Positions 36,875 through 46,248 of a DNA stretch of 64,000 nucleotides are shown one piece after another (position 1 is the first letter of the stretch; every line of letters starts with the position of its first letter). The DNA is taken from assembly GCA_049799955.1 (NCBI GenBank), contig JBARIW010000062.1:1-64000 (forward strand). Reading direction: 5' to 3'. A program made the position numbers and the translations under genes. Origin of the DNA: JBGTFE01 sp049799955 (GTDB lineage Bacteria; Acidobacteriota; Blastocatellia; Pyrinomonadales; Pyrinomonadaceae). Below the pieces are notes generated by a model. That model saw only the letters and a list, made by a program, of their open reading frames with translations. It was not told the origin of the DNA and did not search any database.

Positions 36875-38794
36875 ATGAAAAAGCAATTATTCAGTTTCCT
36901 ACTTTTAATCTCATTTGCCTTCAGCGTTCCGGCGCAAAAGGCTGATTTAACCGGGCAGAATCTGCGCAAAACGGTCGAATATCTGGCTTCGGATAAACTG
37001 GAAGGACGACGAACGGGCGAGCGGGGCGCAACGAGCGCGGCGGGTTATGTGGCAAATATGTTTGCCAATTACAAGCTCAAAGCGGGCGTTTCAAATACCG
37101 CGAACGGCAAGACGAGCAAAAATTATTTGCAGTCATTCCCGTATGTTACGGGCGTTGAGATGGCGAAGGACAATGCTTTCAGTCTCGAAATCACGAACGG
37201 AAACGGTCAGCGCGTAAAAATCGAAAATATGCTTCCCGTTCAGCCCGTCGGATTTTCGCCGAACGGCGAAGCCGCTGGTGCGGATGTCGTTTTCGCCGGT
37301 TTCGGAATTTCGGCGAGCGAGGCGAAATACGACGATTACAATTACGACGGCGATAATCTGGACGTGAAAGGCAAAATCGTTCTCGCCTTTGACGGAACGC
37401 CGGACAATTCGCCGCGCTCGCCGTTTGCGCGTTTCGACGCACGGGCGAAAGCGAATATCGCTAAAGAAAAAGGCGCGGTCGGCTTGCTTCTGATTTCGCG
37501 CGAGGCGAAATTTGAAGACGATAAGCTGGCAAAATTGAAATATGACCAGACGCTCGGCGAAGCCGCTTTGCCGACGTTTGTGATTTCAAAAAACACGGCG
37601 CAGAACATTCTCGGCGTAAAAGAAGGCGAGCTGGAAATGATTGAAGGCTTGGTGGCGATGCGGAAAGACGCGGGCGTAAAAACAAAAGTCGGTTATCGCG
37701 ACACGCGCCCGCGCGCCTCGTTTAAGGTCAATCTCATCAAAAAACAGGCGCAAAGCTACAACGTCGTCGGGATTCTTCCGGGCACGGACGCGAATCTGAA
37801 AAACGAAGCAATCGTCATCGGCGCGCATTACGACCATCTCGGCAAAGGCGGCGCGGGAAGCCTCGATGTAAATTCGACCGAAATTCACCACGGCGCGGAC
37901 GACAATGCTTCGGGCGTCGCGGCTGTGCTGGAACTCGCGAGGCAGTTTGCAAAATCAAAAACCAACAAGCGCACGCTCGTTTTTATCGCGTTCGGCGGCG
38001 AGGAAGAAGGCTTAATCGGCTCGAAATTTTACGTCAATAATCCCGCGTTTCCGATTGAAAAAACCGTCGCGATGATAAATCTCGATATGGTCGGGCGTTT
38101 GAAAGATGAAAAATTAACCGTCAGCGGAATCGGAACGGCGAGCGAGTGGAAAACTCTGATAGAGCAAAAAAATAATCCGTCTCTTAGTAACGCGCCTGTC
38201 CATCAATACAATGACAAAGGCGAATACGTTGTGGTTGGTCGTGTAAATCCCACAGCCGACGCTTTTTCTCTTCAGCTTAACGAAGACGGCTTCGGACCGA
38301 GCGACCATTCTTCTTTTTACGGCAAACAGATTCCCGTTCTTTTCTTTTTCACCGGAACGCACGCCGATTATCACAAACCTTCGGACACAGCCGATAAAAT
38401 CAACTATGAAGGCTTGTTGAAGGTTACAAACTATGTCGGCGAAATCGTCAAATCAATCGACCAGAACCCGGTAAAACCGACTTACACGGTCGCGAAATCT
38501 TCGGGAATGGGCGGCAGAACGACGTTTAATGTTTCTTTGGGAACCGTGCCGAGTTATTCGGAAGGAAGAAACGACGGTCTTCTGCTCGACGACGTGCGCG
38601 ACGCGTCTCCGGCGGCAAAATCGGGTTTGAAAGCGGGCGATAAAATCATCAAGCTTGCCGGGCACGATGTCCGCAATATCAGCGATTATGTGTTTGTTCT
38701 CAGCGAGATGAAACCGGATGTCGAATATGAAGTCGTCGTCGTGCGCGGCGCGGAAACGCTGACGCTGAAAATCGTTCCGGCGGCGAGAAAGTAG
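36875..38794 (+). CDS. exported M28-family metallopeptidase with PA-like and PDZ domains
   Basis: About 639 aa from the ATG at 36875, which opens a clean signal peptide (LFSFLLLISFAFSVPAQ); the frame extends 27 bases upstream without reason to use it. M28 zinc ligands are in GAHYDHLG, GADDNASGV, FGGEEEGLIGS, INLDMVGR and SDHSSFYG. A PA-like insert (KGKIVLAFDGTP) precedes the catalytic domain. A C-terminal PDZ domain (LDDVRDASPAAKSGLKAGDK) would bind substrate ends. Probably a periplasmic aminopeptidase; common in Acidobacteria. Confidence 0.9.
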   Translation: MKKQLFSFLLLISFAFSVPAQKADLTGQNLRKTVEYLASDKLEGRRTGERGATSAAGYVANMFANYKLKAGVSNTANGKTSKNYLQSFPYVTGVEMAKDNAFSLEITNGNGQRVKIENMLPVQPVGFSPNGEAAGADVVFAGFGISASEAKYDDYNYDGDNLDVKGKIVLAFDGTPDNSPRSPFARFDARAKANIAKEKGAVGLLLISREAKFEDDKLAKLKYDQTLGEAALPTFVISKNTAQNILGVKEGELEMIEGLVAMRKDAGVKTKVGYRDTRPRASFKVNLIKKQAQSYNVVGILPGTDANLKNEAIVIGAHYDHLGKGGAGSLDVNSTEIHHGADDNASGVAAVLELARQFAKSKTNKRTLVFIAFGGEEEGLIGSKFYVNNPAFPIEKTVAMINLDMVGRLKDEKLTVSGIGTASEWKTLIEQKNNPSLSNAPVHQYNDKGEYVVVGRVNPTADAFSLQLNEDGFGPSDHSSFYGKQIPVLFFFTGTHADYHKPSDTADKINYEGLLKVTNYVGEIVKSIDQNPVKPTYTVAKSSGMGGRTTFNVSLGTVPSYSEGRNDGLLLDDVRDASPAAKSGLKAGDKIIKLAGHDVRNISDYVFVLSEMKPDVEYEVVVVRGAETLTLKIVPAARK

Positions 38795-38818
38795 AAGAGG
38801 AGAAGAGGAGAAAGGGAG

Positions 38819-39196
38819 ATGGGGAGAAAGATTGAATTTTCCGTACTTTTTATTTTAATTTTGGCGGTTTGCGCCTGTCAGCGGAAATCGGCTGAAAATA
38901 AGTCTCAGATTGTCAAAACGGCGCAGACCGTTTCGGCGACGCCCGTGCCGATATCGTCGATGCCTCAAAACAAAAATTACGACGGCAAAGGCGTTGTTAC
39001 GAAAATCAATCTCGAACTCGTTTCCGTCGAACTCGACCACGAAGAAATCAAAGGCTTGATGCCGAAGATGAAAATGGAATTTTACGCGACGAAAAAAGAC
39101 GAGCTGGAAAAATTAAAAATCGGCGACACGGTCGATTTCGTCGTCGAATACAAAGACGGTCAGGAAAAAATCATCAGTATCAAAAAAGCGAAATGA
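38819..39196 (+). CDS. CusF-like copper-binding lipoprotein
   Basis: 125 aa. A short signal with Cys residues (LILAVCACQRK) suggests lipid anchoring. The mature domain reads GKGVVTKINLELVSVELDHE, then GLMPKMKMEFYA and KIGDTVDF, the small beta-barrel of the CusF/CopC-accessory family that binds Cu(I)/Ag(I) through Met and His. His and the two Met ligands are present. No copper transporter gene is adjacent. It overlaps dapF by 4 bp (ATGA). Confidence 0.75.
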   Translation: MGRKIEFSVLFILILAVCACQRKSAENKSQIVKTAQTVSATPVPISSMPQNKNYDGKGVVTKINLELVSVELDHEEIKGLMPKMKMEFYATKKDELEKLKIGDTVDFVVEYKDGQEKIISIKKAK

Positions 39197-40008
39197 AGCC
39201 GATACCTTTTTGCAAATTTCACGGATTCGGCAACGATTATATCGTTTTTGAATCAGAAGATTTAATCGAAACCGCAAATTTGAGCGACTTCGCCGCAAAA
39301 GTCTGTCATCGAAATACAGGCATCGGCGGCGACGGCATCGCCGTTCTGGAAAAGCTCGACGGCGGCGCGGAAGCCGATTATTCCTGCCGCATCATCAACC
39401 CGGACGGAAGCGAAGCCGGATTTTCGGGCAACGGAACGCGCTGCGCCGTCGCCTATCTTTATTACAAAAATCTCCGGCAGGAAAACTCTTTGAAACTGGA
39501 AACAAAAAGCGGAATTAAAAATTACGAGCTTGTAGAAAAAACAGATTTCACCTATTGGTTTCTCGCCGAACTCGGCAAACCGCATTCAATTACGAATTAC
39601 GAATTACGAATTACGAATTATGTTTTGCCGATACTGTCGCTTGATGTCGGAAATCCGGTGGCGGTTATTTTTGTCGATGATTTCGATTCGATAAACTGGC
39701 GCGAAGCCGGAAAGAACATCGAATCTCATGCTCAGTTTCCCGAAAGAACGAATGTCGTTTTCGTGAAAATTATTGACCGGAACAATATCGAAATAAGAAT
39801 CTGGGAGCGCGGCGCGGGCGAAACTTCCTCGTCCGGCACATGCTCGATTGCAGCGGCGGTCGCTTCCGCTTTTACAGGCAAAACAGGCAGAAAAGTTTCC
39901 GTTCTTGCGAAAGGCGGCACGACCGAAGCCGTCTGGCGCGAAGACGATGAAATGATGATTACAGGTCGCGCGGATTTGGCTTTCTGCGGAGAATGGGAAG
40001 AGAAATGA
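39193..40008 (+). CDS. dapF: diaminopimelate epimerase-like protein with one catalytic Cys replaced
   Basis: 271 aa of the DapF fold, which interconverts LL- and meso-diaminopimelate for lysine and peptidoglycan synthesis. Visible motifs are FCKFHGFGNDYIVFE, GIGGDGI, NPDGSEAGFSGNGTRC with catalytic Cys84, and IWERGAGET. The second catalytic Cys, normally in ACGTG, is Ser214 (SSSGTCS); a Cys occurs three residues later at 217. A heptad-repeat insertion encodes SITNYELRITNY at 132-143. It may still be DapF with altered chemistry or a related racemase. The start overlaps the upstream gene. Confidence 0.8.
   Translation: MKPIPFCKFHGFGNDYIVFESEDLIETANLSDFAAKVCHRNTGIGGDGIAVLEKLDGGAEADYSCRIINPDGSEAGFSGNGTRCAVAYLYYKNLRQENSLKLETKSGIKNYELVEKTDFTYWFLAELGKPHSITNYELRITNYVLPILSLDVGNPVAVIFVDDFDSINWREAGKNIESHAQFPERTNVVFVKIIDRNNIEIRIWERGAGETSSSGTCSIAAAVASAFTGKTGRKVSVLAKGGTTEAVWREDDEMMITGRADLAFCGEWEEK
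39588..39622. repeat. GAATTAC heptad array inside dapF
   Basis: Five tandem heptads in the dapF frame, identical in unit to those at 30145-30174 (reverse strand) and 62307-62355. The insertion falls in a variable loop between the two DapF halves. Confidence 0.85.
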
Positions 40009-40081
40009 GAAGTGAGAAATGAGAGGTAAGAAGTTTTTATTTTTTTACTTCTCACCTCTCATCTCTCACTTCTCACTTAAT
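40003..40081. repeat. heptad-repeat hairpin between convergent genes
   Basis: Units like AATGAGA/AGTGAGA on the left pair with TCTCACT/TCTCATC on the right around a T-rich loop. It lies between the convergent dapF and lipase-like genes, so a bidirectional terminator role is plausible. Confidence 0.8.
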
Positions 40082-42001
40082 TTACCTCGCCGCGTTCGCG
40101 TTCATATCAGCGTTGCGCGTCGAATCGGATGTCTGCGCCGGATCGCGCATTCCGCCGGTGTGACACCAGCCGGTTTTGTGCCCGCGATTAATCGCGTACG
40201 GAAGCTGCCCGTAAGCCTGTTCGGTTACGCCGTCGTCCGGGTCGCCTAAAAACGGGTCGGTCGCAAGATTGCAGTAATCGTAGCGATACCAAACGTCGGT
40301 AAATGATGTCGTAGAATAGTTGACTTTTGCTCTTGCCCAAGTAGGAATTCCCGCCAGCCACGCAGCCGCGCCGCTATACGACATATTTGAATTCGAGCCG
40401 CAGCCCGCGCCGAAAATTTGTCCGAGCAGAGCGAGATTTCCCGCCAGAGCCGTTCCCTGATACGGCGTTCCGACCGATTGAATCAAACGGTTTCCGGTCG
40501 CCGCGTCGAGCCCGCTCCAGTAATATGTGTAAAGATGCAGGGACGCCGCGCCGCCCTGACTGTGCGCGACGATGCCGAACGAAGGATAAGCCGCGCCGAA
40601 GTTTTTGATTAAGTTGGCAAACTGGTCGTGCGTGCGGTTTTTGTTCGGGTCGCTGAAAACGATATTGTTTGCGAACTGTGAAACGGGAAACGGATTTCCG
40701 CCCGAACAATAGCCGTGAACGAGCATCAGTTTTCCGCCGACGGCGTTGCTGACTTCCTCGAACGGGCGTTTGCCCATTCGCATTTCGTCCGTAATTTCCG
40801 ATGAAAAAGACTTATTTGCCGATTCTGGCAGAGCCGTAATCGTCAGAGCCATTTTGTCTGTTTCAGCCAGAGTAACGAAATAATCTGCGTCCTGAAGACG
40901 AACGTTGCGAAGCTCAAAATCGCTTTTTGCCGGGACACGCGCGAGCCAGCGACCGTCTAAAATCAAAGGAACGCTCGTGCGCGTTTTTGCGCCTTCGGCA
41001 ACGGTCATCCCGCTAATCCACGCGACGGGAATTTCTTCGCCTGCTTCGTCTCTGCCCCAGACTTCGCCGTACGCGATGACTTTGCGCCCGCTTGCTAAAC
41101 CACCCGTCGGAATGTTGACGCTCATCCGCGTATTGTCAATCAAATTTGTATAACTCGATTTTCCGAGCCGCACGTTGTCGCCGAGCACATCGATAACCGT
41201 TTCGCTCGTTCGCAGAAAACGCTCGCCTTTCGGCGTAATGCCGCTGACCGTAACCTGCGCCGTGTATTGTCCGGCAATGCGCGGCACGAAGCTTCCTTTG
41301 AGCTCGCCGTTTTCATCCGCGTTCAGAGATATTTTTTGCGTAGTGCCGTCCGGCAGGCGAAGCTCGGCTTCGGCGGTTTCCACAACGGACGAAATCGCGT
41401 CAAGCGGCGAAACGGTTTTTGCGGAGTTATCGAAAACGGATGTAACGATGCCGATTGATTTTCCAACTAAAGTCTGACGAGTATCGAGATAAGTATAAAT
41501 TTGATACGGCGAATTGCCGGAGACGACCAGATAACCCGCCGTCGCGCCTTCGCGATAGAAACCTTTCGGCGCGGCAATCTCGATGTGCCAGTTTCCGGCG
41601 CGCGTGTAATCGAAGCTGAAAACTTCCGCCGGATAATTTACGCCGTCCAAGCCGATTTGCCCGCCGCGGTAATCGAGCATTGAAATGTTATCACGCAGAT
41701 TTATTAGTTTCCCGCCGCTGTTGACGGTAATTTGCCAAGCCTGACTGTTCGGCGCAAGCAGTGTAAGTTTAAGTTGTTCGGCGGCTTCGACGGGCAAATC
41801 AATCGTCCATCTGCCTTTAATAAACCGAATCGGAATCATCGCCGAACCCGAGCGCGTTCCCAGAGTTTCGACTGCCGGAAGCCGCATCGAGTCCATTTCC
41901 TGCGCAGTTCCCGCCAGATTTTTGAATGATTCCTGCGTCGCGCCGACTATAAACAGCGGCAAAGCGAACATTAGCACAACGAGCAAAAGCGTTTTTTTCA
42001 T
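40082..42001 (-). CDS. exported lipase-like alpha/beta hydrolase with N-terminal beta domains
   Basis: 639 aa with signal peptide (LLLVVLMFALPLFIVGATQ). The first 420 residues are beta-rich and include an Ig-like stretch (GQYTAQVTVSGITPKGER). The C-terminal 200 residues carry an alpha/beta-hydrolase: LMLVHGYCSGGNPFP (oxyanion region), the nucleophile elbow AHSQGGA, and a late His-containing tail (NRGHKTGWCHTGG). This fits a secreted lipase or esterase. The catalytic Asp is not assigned. Confidence 0.75.
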   Translation of the reverse strand: MKKTLLLVVLMFALPLFIVGATQESFKNLAGTAQEMDSMRLPAVETLGTRSGSAMIPIRFIKGRWTIDLPVEAAEQLKLTLLAPNSQAWQITVNSGGKLINLRDNISMLDYRGGQIGLDGVNYPAEVFSFDYTRAGNWHIEIAAPKGFYREGATAGYLVVSGNSPYQIYTYLDTRQTLVGKSIGIVTSVFDNSAKTVSPLDAISSVVETAEAELRLPDGTTQKISLNADENGELKGSFVPRIAGQYTAQVTVSGITPKGERFLRTSETVIDVLGDNVRLGKSSYTNLIDNTRMSVNIPTGGLASGRKVIAYGEVWGRDEAGEEIPVAWISGMTVAEGAKTRTSVPLILDGRWLARVPAKSDFELRNVRLQDADYFVTLAETDKMALTITALPESANKSFSSEITDEMRMGKRPFEEVSNAVGGKLMLVHGYCSGGNPFPVSQFANNIVFSDPNKNRTHDQFANLIKNFGAAYPSFGIVAHSQGGAASLHLYTYYWSGLDAATGNRLIQSVGTPYQGTALAGNLALLGQIFGAGCGSNSNMSYSGAAAWLAGIPTWARAKVNYSTTSFTDVWYRYDYCNLATDPFLGDPDDGVTEQAYGQLPYAINRGHKTGWCHTGGMRDPAQTSDSTRNADMNANAAR

Positions 42002-42164
42002 TACCTGTTCTCCTCGAAATTTACGAAATAAAATAAAGACGAATTATATATCTTTCCGCTTGTTTAATGCTTGCCAGTGTCGAAAGATTCGATTTGCCGT
42101 CAGCGTGCGACGCATTTGAGTAGGTTTATTTTACAGATATTTTCCGGTTTAGCAACCATAAGGA

Positions 42165-42257
42165 AAGTAATAAGTAATTGGTAATTAGTAATTGGTTTTT
42201 GAACTTATTACTAATTACCAAACGAAATTTGAACTTATTACTAATTACCAAACGAAA
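42165..42257. repeat. heptad-repeat hairpin with a 30-bp tandem duplication
   Basis: GTAATTG/GTAATTA units on the left pair with TTACTAATTACC on the right. The right arm is duplicated: the same 27 bases start at 42201 and 42231, showing recent local duplication. Confidence 0.85.
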
Positions 42258-42290
42258 AAAGGATAGACGAAATCTCTTCCGTCTATCCTG
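42254..42290 (-). terminator. Rho-independent terminator of the beta-helix gene
   Basis: Read on the minus strand, AGGATAGACGGAAG and its partner CGTCTATCCT form a stem followed by TTTTTT. It ends the transcript of the gene at 42342-43244. A near-identical terminator follows the paralogue at 43574. Confidence 0.85.
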
Positions 42291-42341
42291 ATAAGGGGGA
42301 AATCAGTTAAAGGCGATTGGCGCGCCTTAACCGAAATTGTT

Positions 42342-43244
42342 TTACTGCACGAGAGCCGCGCCGTTGTTCGTGCCGTTGCTGGTGTTGCCGTCAACCTGGT
42401 TGCCGCCCCACGTAAAGATGTTCGTGCCCGAAAGTCCTGTGCCGTTGCCGGTTACCAGATTATTGCCGATTCTGATGGTCGAGCTTGAGAGCGCGCTGAC
42501 GCCAGTGCCGTTGTGCGTAATCTGATTGCCAACCGCATTCAAAAATGAAGTGCCGCCGGCTGCCTGAATTCCGGTCGTATTGTTGGTAACTGTTGAATCT
42601 ACAATCGAACCGACCGACGCGACGCCGAGATTGACTCCAACACCGCAATAGGCAAACAGCGAGCTGTCAACCGCAACGGTTGTCGAACCGGCGCCCGTTA
42701 CAAAGCTATTGATTCCGTTGCCGGTGATATTTCTGAAGCTTGAATTCCAGATAACAATCTTGGATGAGCCGGTGCTGGTTTCGATAGAAACGCCGTGGGT
42801 GGTAAATCCTGAGCAAACAACTTCGTCGAGAGTAAGCTTGACGGTGCCGCTGCCGAGAACTCTGATACAGTTTATGCCGTTTCCTGCGCCGTTGATTGAA
42901 ATGCCTCGAATACGTACATCGACGTTGGCGCCGTTAACGATAATGCCGGTTGTCAGCGATGCTAAAATCGAGCCTTGCGTATCTTCGCAGTCGATTGTAA
43001 GCGATTTTGTAATGGTAACCGCGCCGTAACCAGCCGGGTCGAGACAGTTAATCTCGCCGTTGGTAGCGGTTTTTGAGATTGCGCCTGCAAATGTTTTACA
43101 AGGTGCGGTGCGGCTGCACGGATTAACGTCGTCGCCTACGCCGGATACCCATGTGCGCGTTGCCTGCGCATTTGCCAGCGTGGAAAATGCGAAAAAGAGT
43201 CCTACAATAGCGAAAGCCTGAAAAGCGAATTTGATTTTATTCAT
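42342..43244 (-). CDS. exported beta-helix protein, paralogue 1
   Basis: 300 aa from the ATG at 43244, preceded by AAAGGAG; an upstream in-frame ATG at 43304 lacks support. A signal peptide ends near ANAQA, followed by TRTWVSGVGDDVNPCSRTAP, a Cys-pair region shared with the two next genes. The rest is a right-handed parallel beta-helix with Gly/Asn-rich turns (ALSSSTIRIGNNLVTGNGTG). It could bind or cleave polysaccharide, but no catalytic motif is seen. It is one of three tandem copies. Confidence 0.8.
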   Translation of the reverse strand: MNKIKFAFQAFAIVGLFFAFSTLANAQATRTWVSGVGDDVNPCSRTAPCKTFAGAISKTATNGEINCLDPAGYGAVTITKSLTIDCEDTQGSILASLTTGIIVNGANVDVRIRGISINGAGNGINCIRVLGSGTVKLTLDEVVCSGFTTHGVSIETSTGSSKIVIWNSSFRNITGNGINSFVTGAGSTTVAVDSSLFAYCGVGVNLGVASVGSIVDSTVTNNTTGIQAAGGTSFLNAVGNQITHNGTGVSALSSSTIRIGNNLVTGNGTGLSGTNIFTWGGNQVDGNTSNGTNNGAALVQ

Positions 43245-43573
43245 TTGATATGTCTCCTTTAAATTTTCTTTGATTTTCTCTATGGGCATTATTACCCCGT
43301 CCAAATTGCCGGTATTAATTTGGAATTTTTACCGGCTCCGAAATGCCATTAGCGCGAAATGCCATTAGCTTATAATTTGATTGACAGATGTTTGCAAGTG
43401 TTTTTGCGTAAAAAGAGAATTTTTTTTCAAAAAATTATTTTCGGGTAGTAAACAGCAGGCAATTAACCGAATAAACTATTGCCTTTTTCCATACAAAAAG
43501 GATAGACGGAAACTTTCTTCCGCCTATCCTTTTTATCCAGTTACAATCAATATTCGCCGCAGCCGAAGCGAAT
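43245..43573. other. gap between beta-helix paralogues 1 and 2
   Basis: 329 bp without a credible gene. It holds the leader and promoter of paralogue 1 and the terminator of paralogue 2 (43495-43534). A short duplication, GCGAAATGCCATTAG-like, occurs near 43340-43370. Confidence 0.5.
43495..43534 (-). terminator. Rho-independent terminator of beta-helix paralogue 2
   Basis: 17-bp arms at 43495-43511 and 43518-43534 with a single G-A difference (G-U pair in RNA). On the minus strand the stem ends in TTTTT. It is nearly the same sequence as the terminator at 42254-42290. Confidence 0.88.
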
Positions 43574-44491
43574 TTACTGCGCCGACGCGAAGCCGGTAAC
43601 CAAGCCGTTGCCGCCCGAATTGCCGTCGATAAGGTTGTTGCTGTCCCACGTCAGGATTGCGCTGCCCGACAAGCCGGTTGTATTGCCGGTTATTATGTTG
43701 CCGCCGATTCTGACAGTTGCGCTCGAACCGGCGAGAACGCCCGTCGTATTATGTGAAACCACACAGTCTTTGACGCCCAGAATCGAGGTGGAACCGTTTG
43801 CCTGAATGCCGGTCGTATTGTTGGTCATGGCTGAATTTTGAATCGAAGTGGTTGTCGCCACGCCTTGATTAAAACCGACGCCGTTAAAGGCAAACAGAGA
43901 GCCGTCAACCGAAATGGTCGCCGTCGCCGCGCCCGTCAGAAACGTATTGATGCCGTTGCCGACGTTATTTCTGACGGTCGAATCCTTCATCACAAAACTC
44001 AAAGCGCCCGCCGTGGTTAGAATCGAGACGCCGTGCGTGCCGAAGCCGTCGATAACCACTTCTTCAAGTGCGACCTTTGTGGCGGCGACAATCTTAACGC
44101 CGTTCGTCCCGGTGCCGAAACCGTTGATTGACAAACCGCGAACACGAACGGTTTTCGCAGTATCGGCAGGGTCTGTCAGATTTATGGTTATACCGGAAAT
44201 TGCCGTGGCTGAAATCGTTCCCTGCGTGTCTTCGCAGTCGATTGTGATTGATTTGTTAATCGTTACCGTGCCGTAATTGTCCGCGTCGACACAATTAATT
44301 TCGCCGCCGATAGAGGTTTTGGAAAGCGCGCCGGTAAAGGTCGCGCAGGGAAACGCGCGGCTGCATATGTTAACGTCATCGCCCGTGCCCGATACCCATG
44401 TGCGCGTCGCCTGCGCGTCCGCGATGGCTGAAAATACGAGAGAGAGACCGACCAGAGAGAAAGCTTGAAATGCTAATCTGAATTTATTCAT
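43574..44491 (-). CDS. exported beta-helix protein, paralogue 2
   Basis: 305 aa. A signal peptide (LVFSAIADAQA) and TRTWVSGTGDDVNICSRAFP begin the mature part, followed by DADNYGTVTINKSITIDCED and beta-helix coils. It is clearly homologous along its length to the genes at 42342 and 44534. AAGGAG precedes the ATG. It is 42 bp downstream of paralogue 3 and probably co-transcribed with it, ending at the terminator 43534-43495. Confidence 0.82.
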   Translation of the reverse strand: MNKFRLAFQAFSLVGLSLVFSAIADAQATRTWVSGTGDDVNICSRAFPCATFTGALSKTSIGGEINCVDADNYGTVTINKSITIDCEDTQGTISATAISGITINLTDPADTAKTVRVRGLSINGFGTGTNGVKIVAATKVALEEVVIDGFGTHGVSILTTAGALSFVMKDSTVRNNVGNGINTFLTGAATATISVDGSLFAFNGVGFNQGVATTTSIQNSAMTNNTTGIQANGSTSILGVKDCVVSHNTTGVLAGSSATVRIGGNIITGNTTGLSGSAILTWDSNNLIDGNSGGNGLVTGFASAQ

Positions 44492-44533
44492 TATTTTATC
44501 TCCTTAAATTTCTTTGATTTTTATCCGGCGGAT

Positions 44534-45448
44534 TTACTGCGCCGCAGCGTTGCCGTTATTCGAGCCGTTTGCGCCGTTGCCGTCAACAAGATTGCCCTGC
44601 CACGTATAAATATTGGTGCCCGATAATCCCGTCGTATTGCCCGTGATTATATTGTCGCCGATTCTGATAACTGCGCTCGAAAGCGCGTTGATGCCTGTCG
44701 TAGAGTGCGAAATCTGGCAGGTTTTCACGGCGAGAATCGAAGTCGAGCCGTTTGCCTGAAGTCCGGTGGTATTTCCCGTAAATGTCGAATTTTGAACGAT
44801 GCTTGTTACCGCGCTGTTCTGACTAAGCCCGATGGCGTTTCCGGCAACGAGCGAATCGGTAACAAAAATGGTCGCCGTCGCCGCGCCGCTAAGAGCGGTG
44901 TTGATGCCGTTGGTGGCGTTATTTCTGATGGTCGTTTTTTTCACAACCAGATTGAACGCGCCCGAAGCAGTTTCAATCGTGATGCCGTGCGAGCTAAAAC
45001 CATCGATAACTATCTCTTCGAGAACGAGTTTGTTTGCGGCGGTGATTCGAATACCGTGTACTCCGGTGCCCGCCCCGTATATTTCCAGCCCGCGAAGACG
45101 GACGTTTTTTGCCGTGTCAGCCGGGTCGGTAAGACTGATAGTTACGCCTGTTACCCCGCTGCTGCCTAAAATCGCGCCCTGCGTGTCTTCGCAGTCAATC
45201 GTGATTGATTTGTTAATCGTTACCGTGCCGTAACCGCTCGGGTCAATACAATTTATTTCGCCGCCGGTGTTCGTTTTTGAAAGCGCGCCGGTAAAGGTTT
45301 TGCACGGAGCCGTGCGGCTGCACGGATTAATGTCGTCGCCGCCGCTCGAAACGTACGTGCGCGAAGCAAGCGCGTTTGCAGTTACCGAAAAAGTGAAAAA
45401 AAGTCCGACCAAAGCGAAAGTCCTGAAAACTAATCTGAATTTATTCAT
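44534..45448 (-). CDS. exported beta-helix protein, paralogue 3
   Basis: 304 aa. A signal peptide (FFTFSVTANALA) is followed by SRTYVSSGGDDINPCSRTAP and the same beta-helix body as the two neighbours. It is first in the tandem pair with 43574. The family N-terminus with conserved Cys pairs and repeated turns suggests a stable surface or secreted protein. No catalytic residues are identified. Confidence 0.82.
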   Translation of the reverse strand: MNKFRLVFRTFALVGLFFTFSVTANALASRTYVSSGGDDINPCSRTAPCKTFTGALSKTNTGGEINCIDPSGYGTVTINKSITIDCEDTQGAILGSSGVTGVTISLTDPADTAKNVRLRGLEIYGAGTGVHGIRITAANKLVLEEIVIDGFSSHGITIETASGAFNLVVKKTTIRNNATNGINTALSGAATATIFVTDSLVAGNAIGLSQNSAVTSIVQNSTFTGNTTGLQANGSTSILAVKTCQISHSTTGINALSSAVIRIGDNIITGNTTGLSGTNIYTWQGNLVDGNGANGSNNGNAAAQ

Positions 45449-45557
45449 TATCTTTTATCTCCTTAATTTTTCTTTGTTGGGTATAACCGTGAGGATATGG
45501 CAGGCTGCTTTATTTGTCTTCAAAGTTTCGCTCAAAAAACTCTCAAAAAACTCTCAA

Positions 45558-45640
45558 ATAGTGGTAAACGGTAAATGGTAAGTGGTGAGTGAGAAGAACT
45601 TTCTTTACTTACCACTAACCACTTGCCACTATCTTACTGA
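45558..45640. repeat. heptad-repeat hairpin upstream of tspO
   Basis: GTGGTAAAC, GTAAATG and GTAAGTG-type units pair with TTACCACTAACCACTTGCC on the other arm. It lies between divergent genes, about 120 bp before the tspO start. Confidence 0.75.
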
Positions 45641-45757
45641 TTCGGCGCGTTATCCCGACAGACGTTTTTCATCATATTATCGGGAAAAACTTTCGTCGTT
45701 CCCTCATCTATTTATTCTTTGGCTGCGTGATAATATAAAATCACTTCCGGGAAATCT

Positions 45758-46234
45758 ATGTCCACAATTTCCGCCGTTTTAGTTTCGCTTTTGATTTGCG
45801 TCGTCGCGGCGGCGCTGGAAGGTTTGTTTGCGGGAAAGGGCGTGAAGGCTTTTCTGGCAGATTTGCGCTCGCCACGCTTTTCGCCGCCGCTCTGGGTTTG
45901 GGCGATTATCGGCGTTTTTTATTATGCGACGTGTTTTATCATGCTTTTTCGAATCTTAAGATACGACGATAATTTTTCGATAAGATATATAGCCTTTGCG
46001 CTTCTGCTTGTCGTGATGGCGGTTAATGCGTTCTGGAATTTTGTCTTTTTCCGGCGGCGAAATTTATTTTACAGCTTTCTGCTGAGCATTTTTTACTCGC
46101 TCGCGGCGCTTGCGCTTTTTGTTTGCCTTTACCAGTTTGATTATGTCGCGGCATACGCGGAAATTCCGTATCTGCTTTACCTGATTTACGCGCTCATTTG
46201 GAGTTACAAATTGATTAAACTGAATCCGAAATAA
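45758..46234 (+). CDS. tspO: TspO/MBR family membrane protein
   Basis: 158 aa, the usual family length, with five predicted membrane helices. The family pattern PRFSPPLWVWAIIGVFYYA and VNAFWNFVFF is visible. TspO proteins bind porphyrins and are linked to oxidative stress and pigment regulation. The next gene, nhaA, starts 14 bp downstream, so the two may share a transcript. Confidence 0.85.
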   Translation: MSTISAVLVSLLICVVAAALEGLFAGKGVKAFLADLRSPRFSPPLWVWAIIGVFYYATCFIMLFRILRYDDNFSIRYIAFALLLVVMAVNAFWNFVFFRRRNLFYSFLLSIFYSLAALALFVCLYQFDYVAAYAEIPYLLYLIYALIWSYKLIKLNPK

Positions 46235-46248
46235 TATCGACACAAAAG

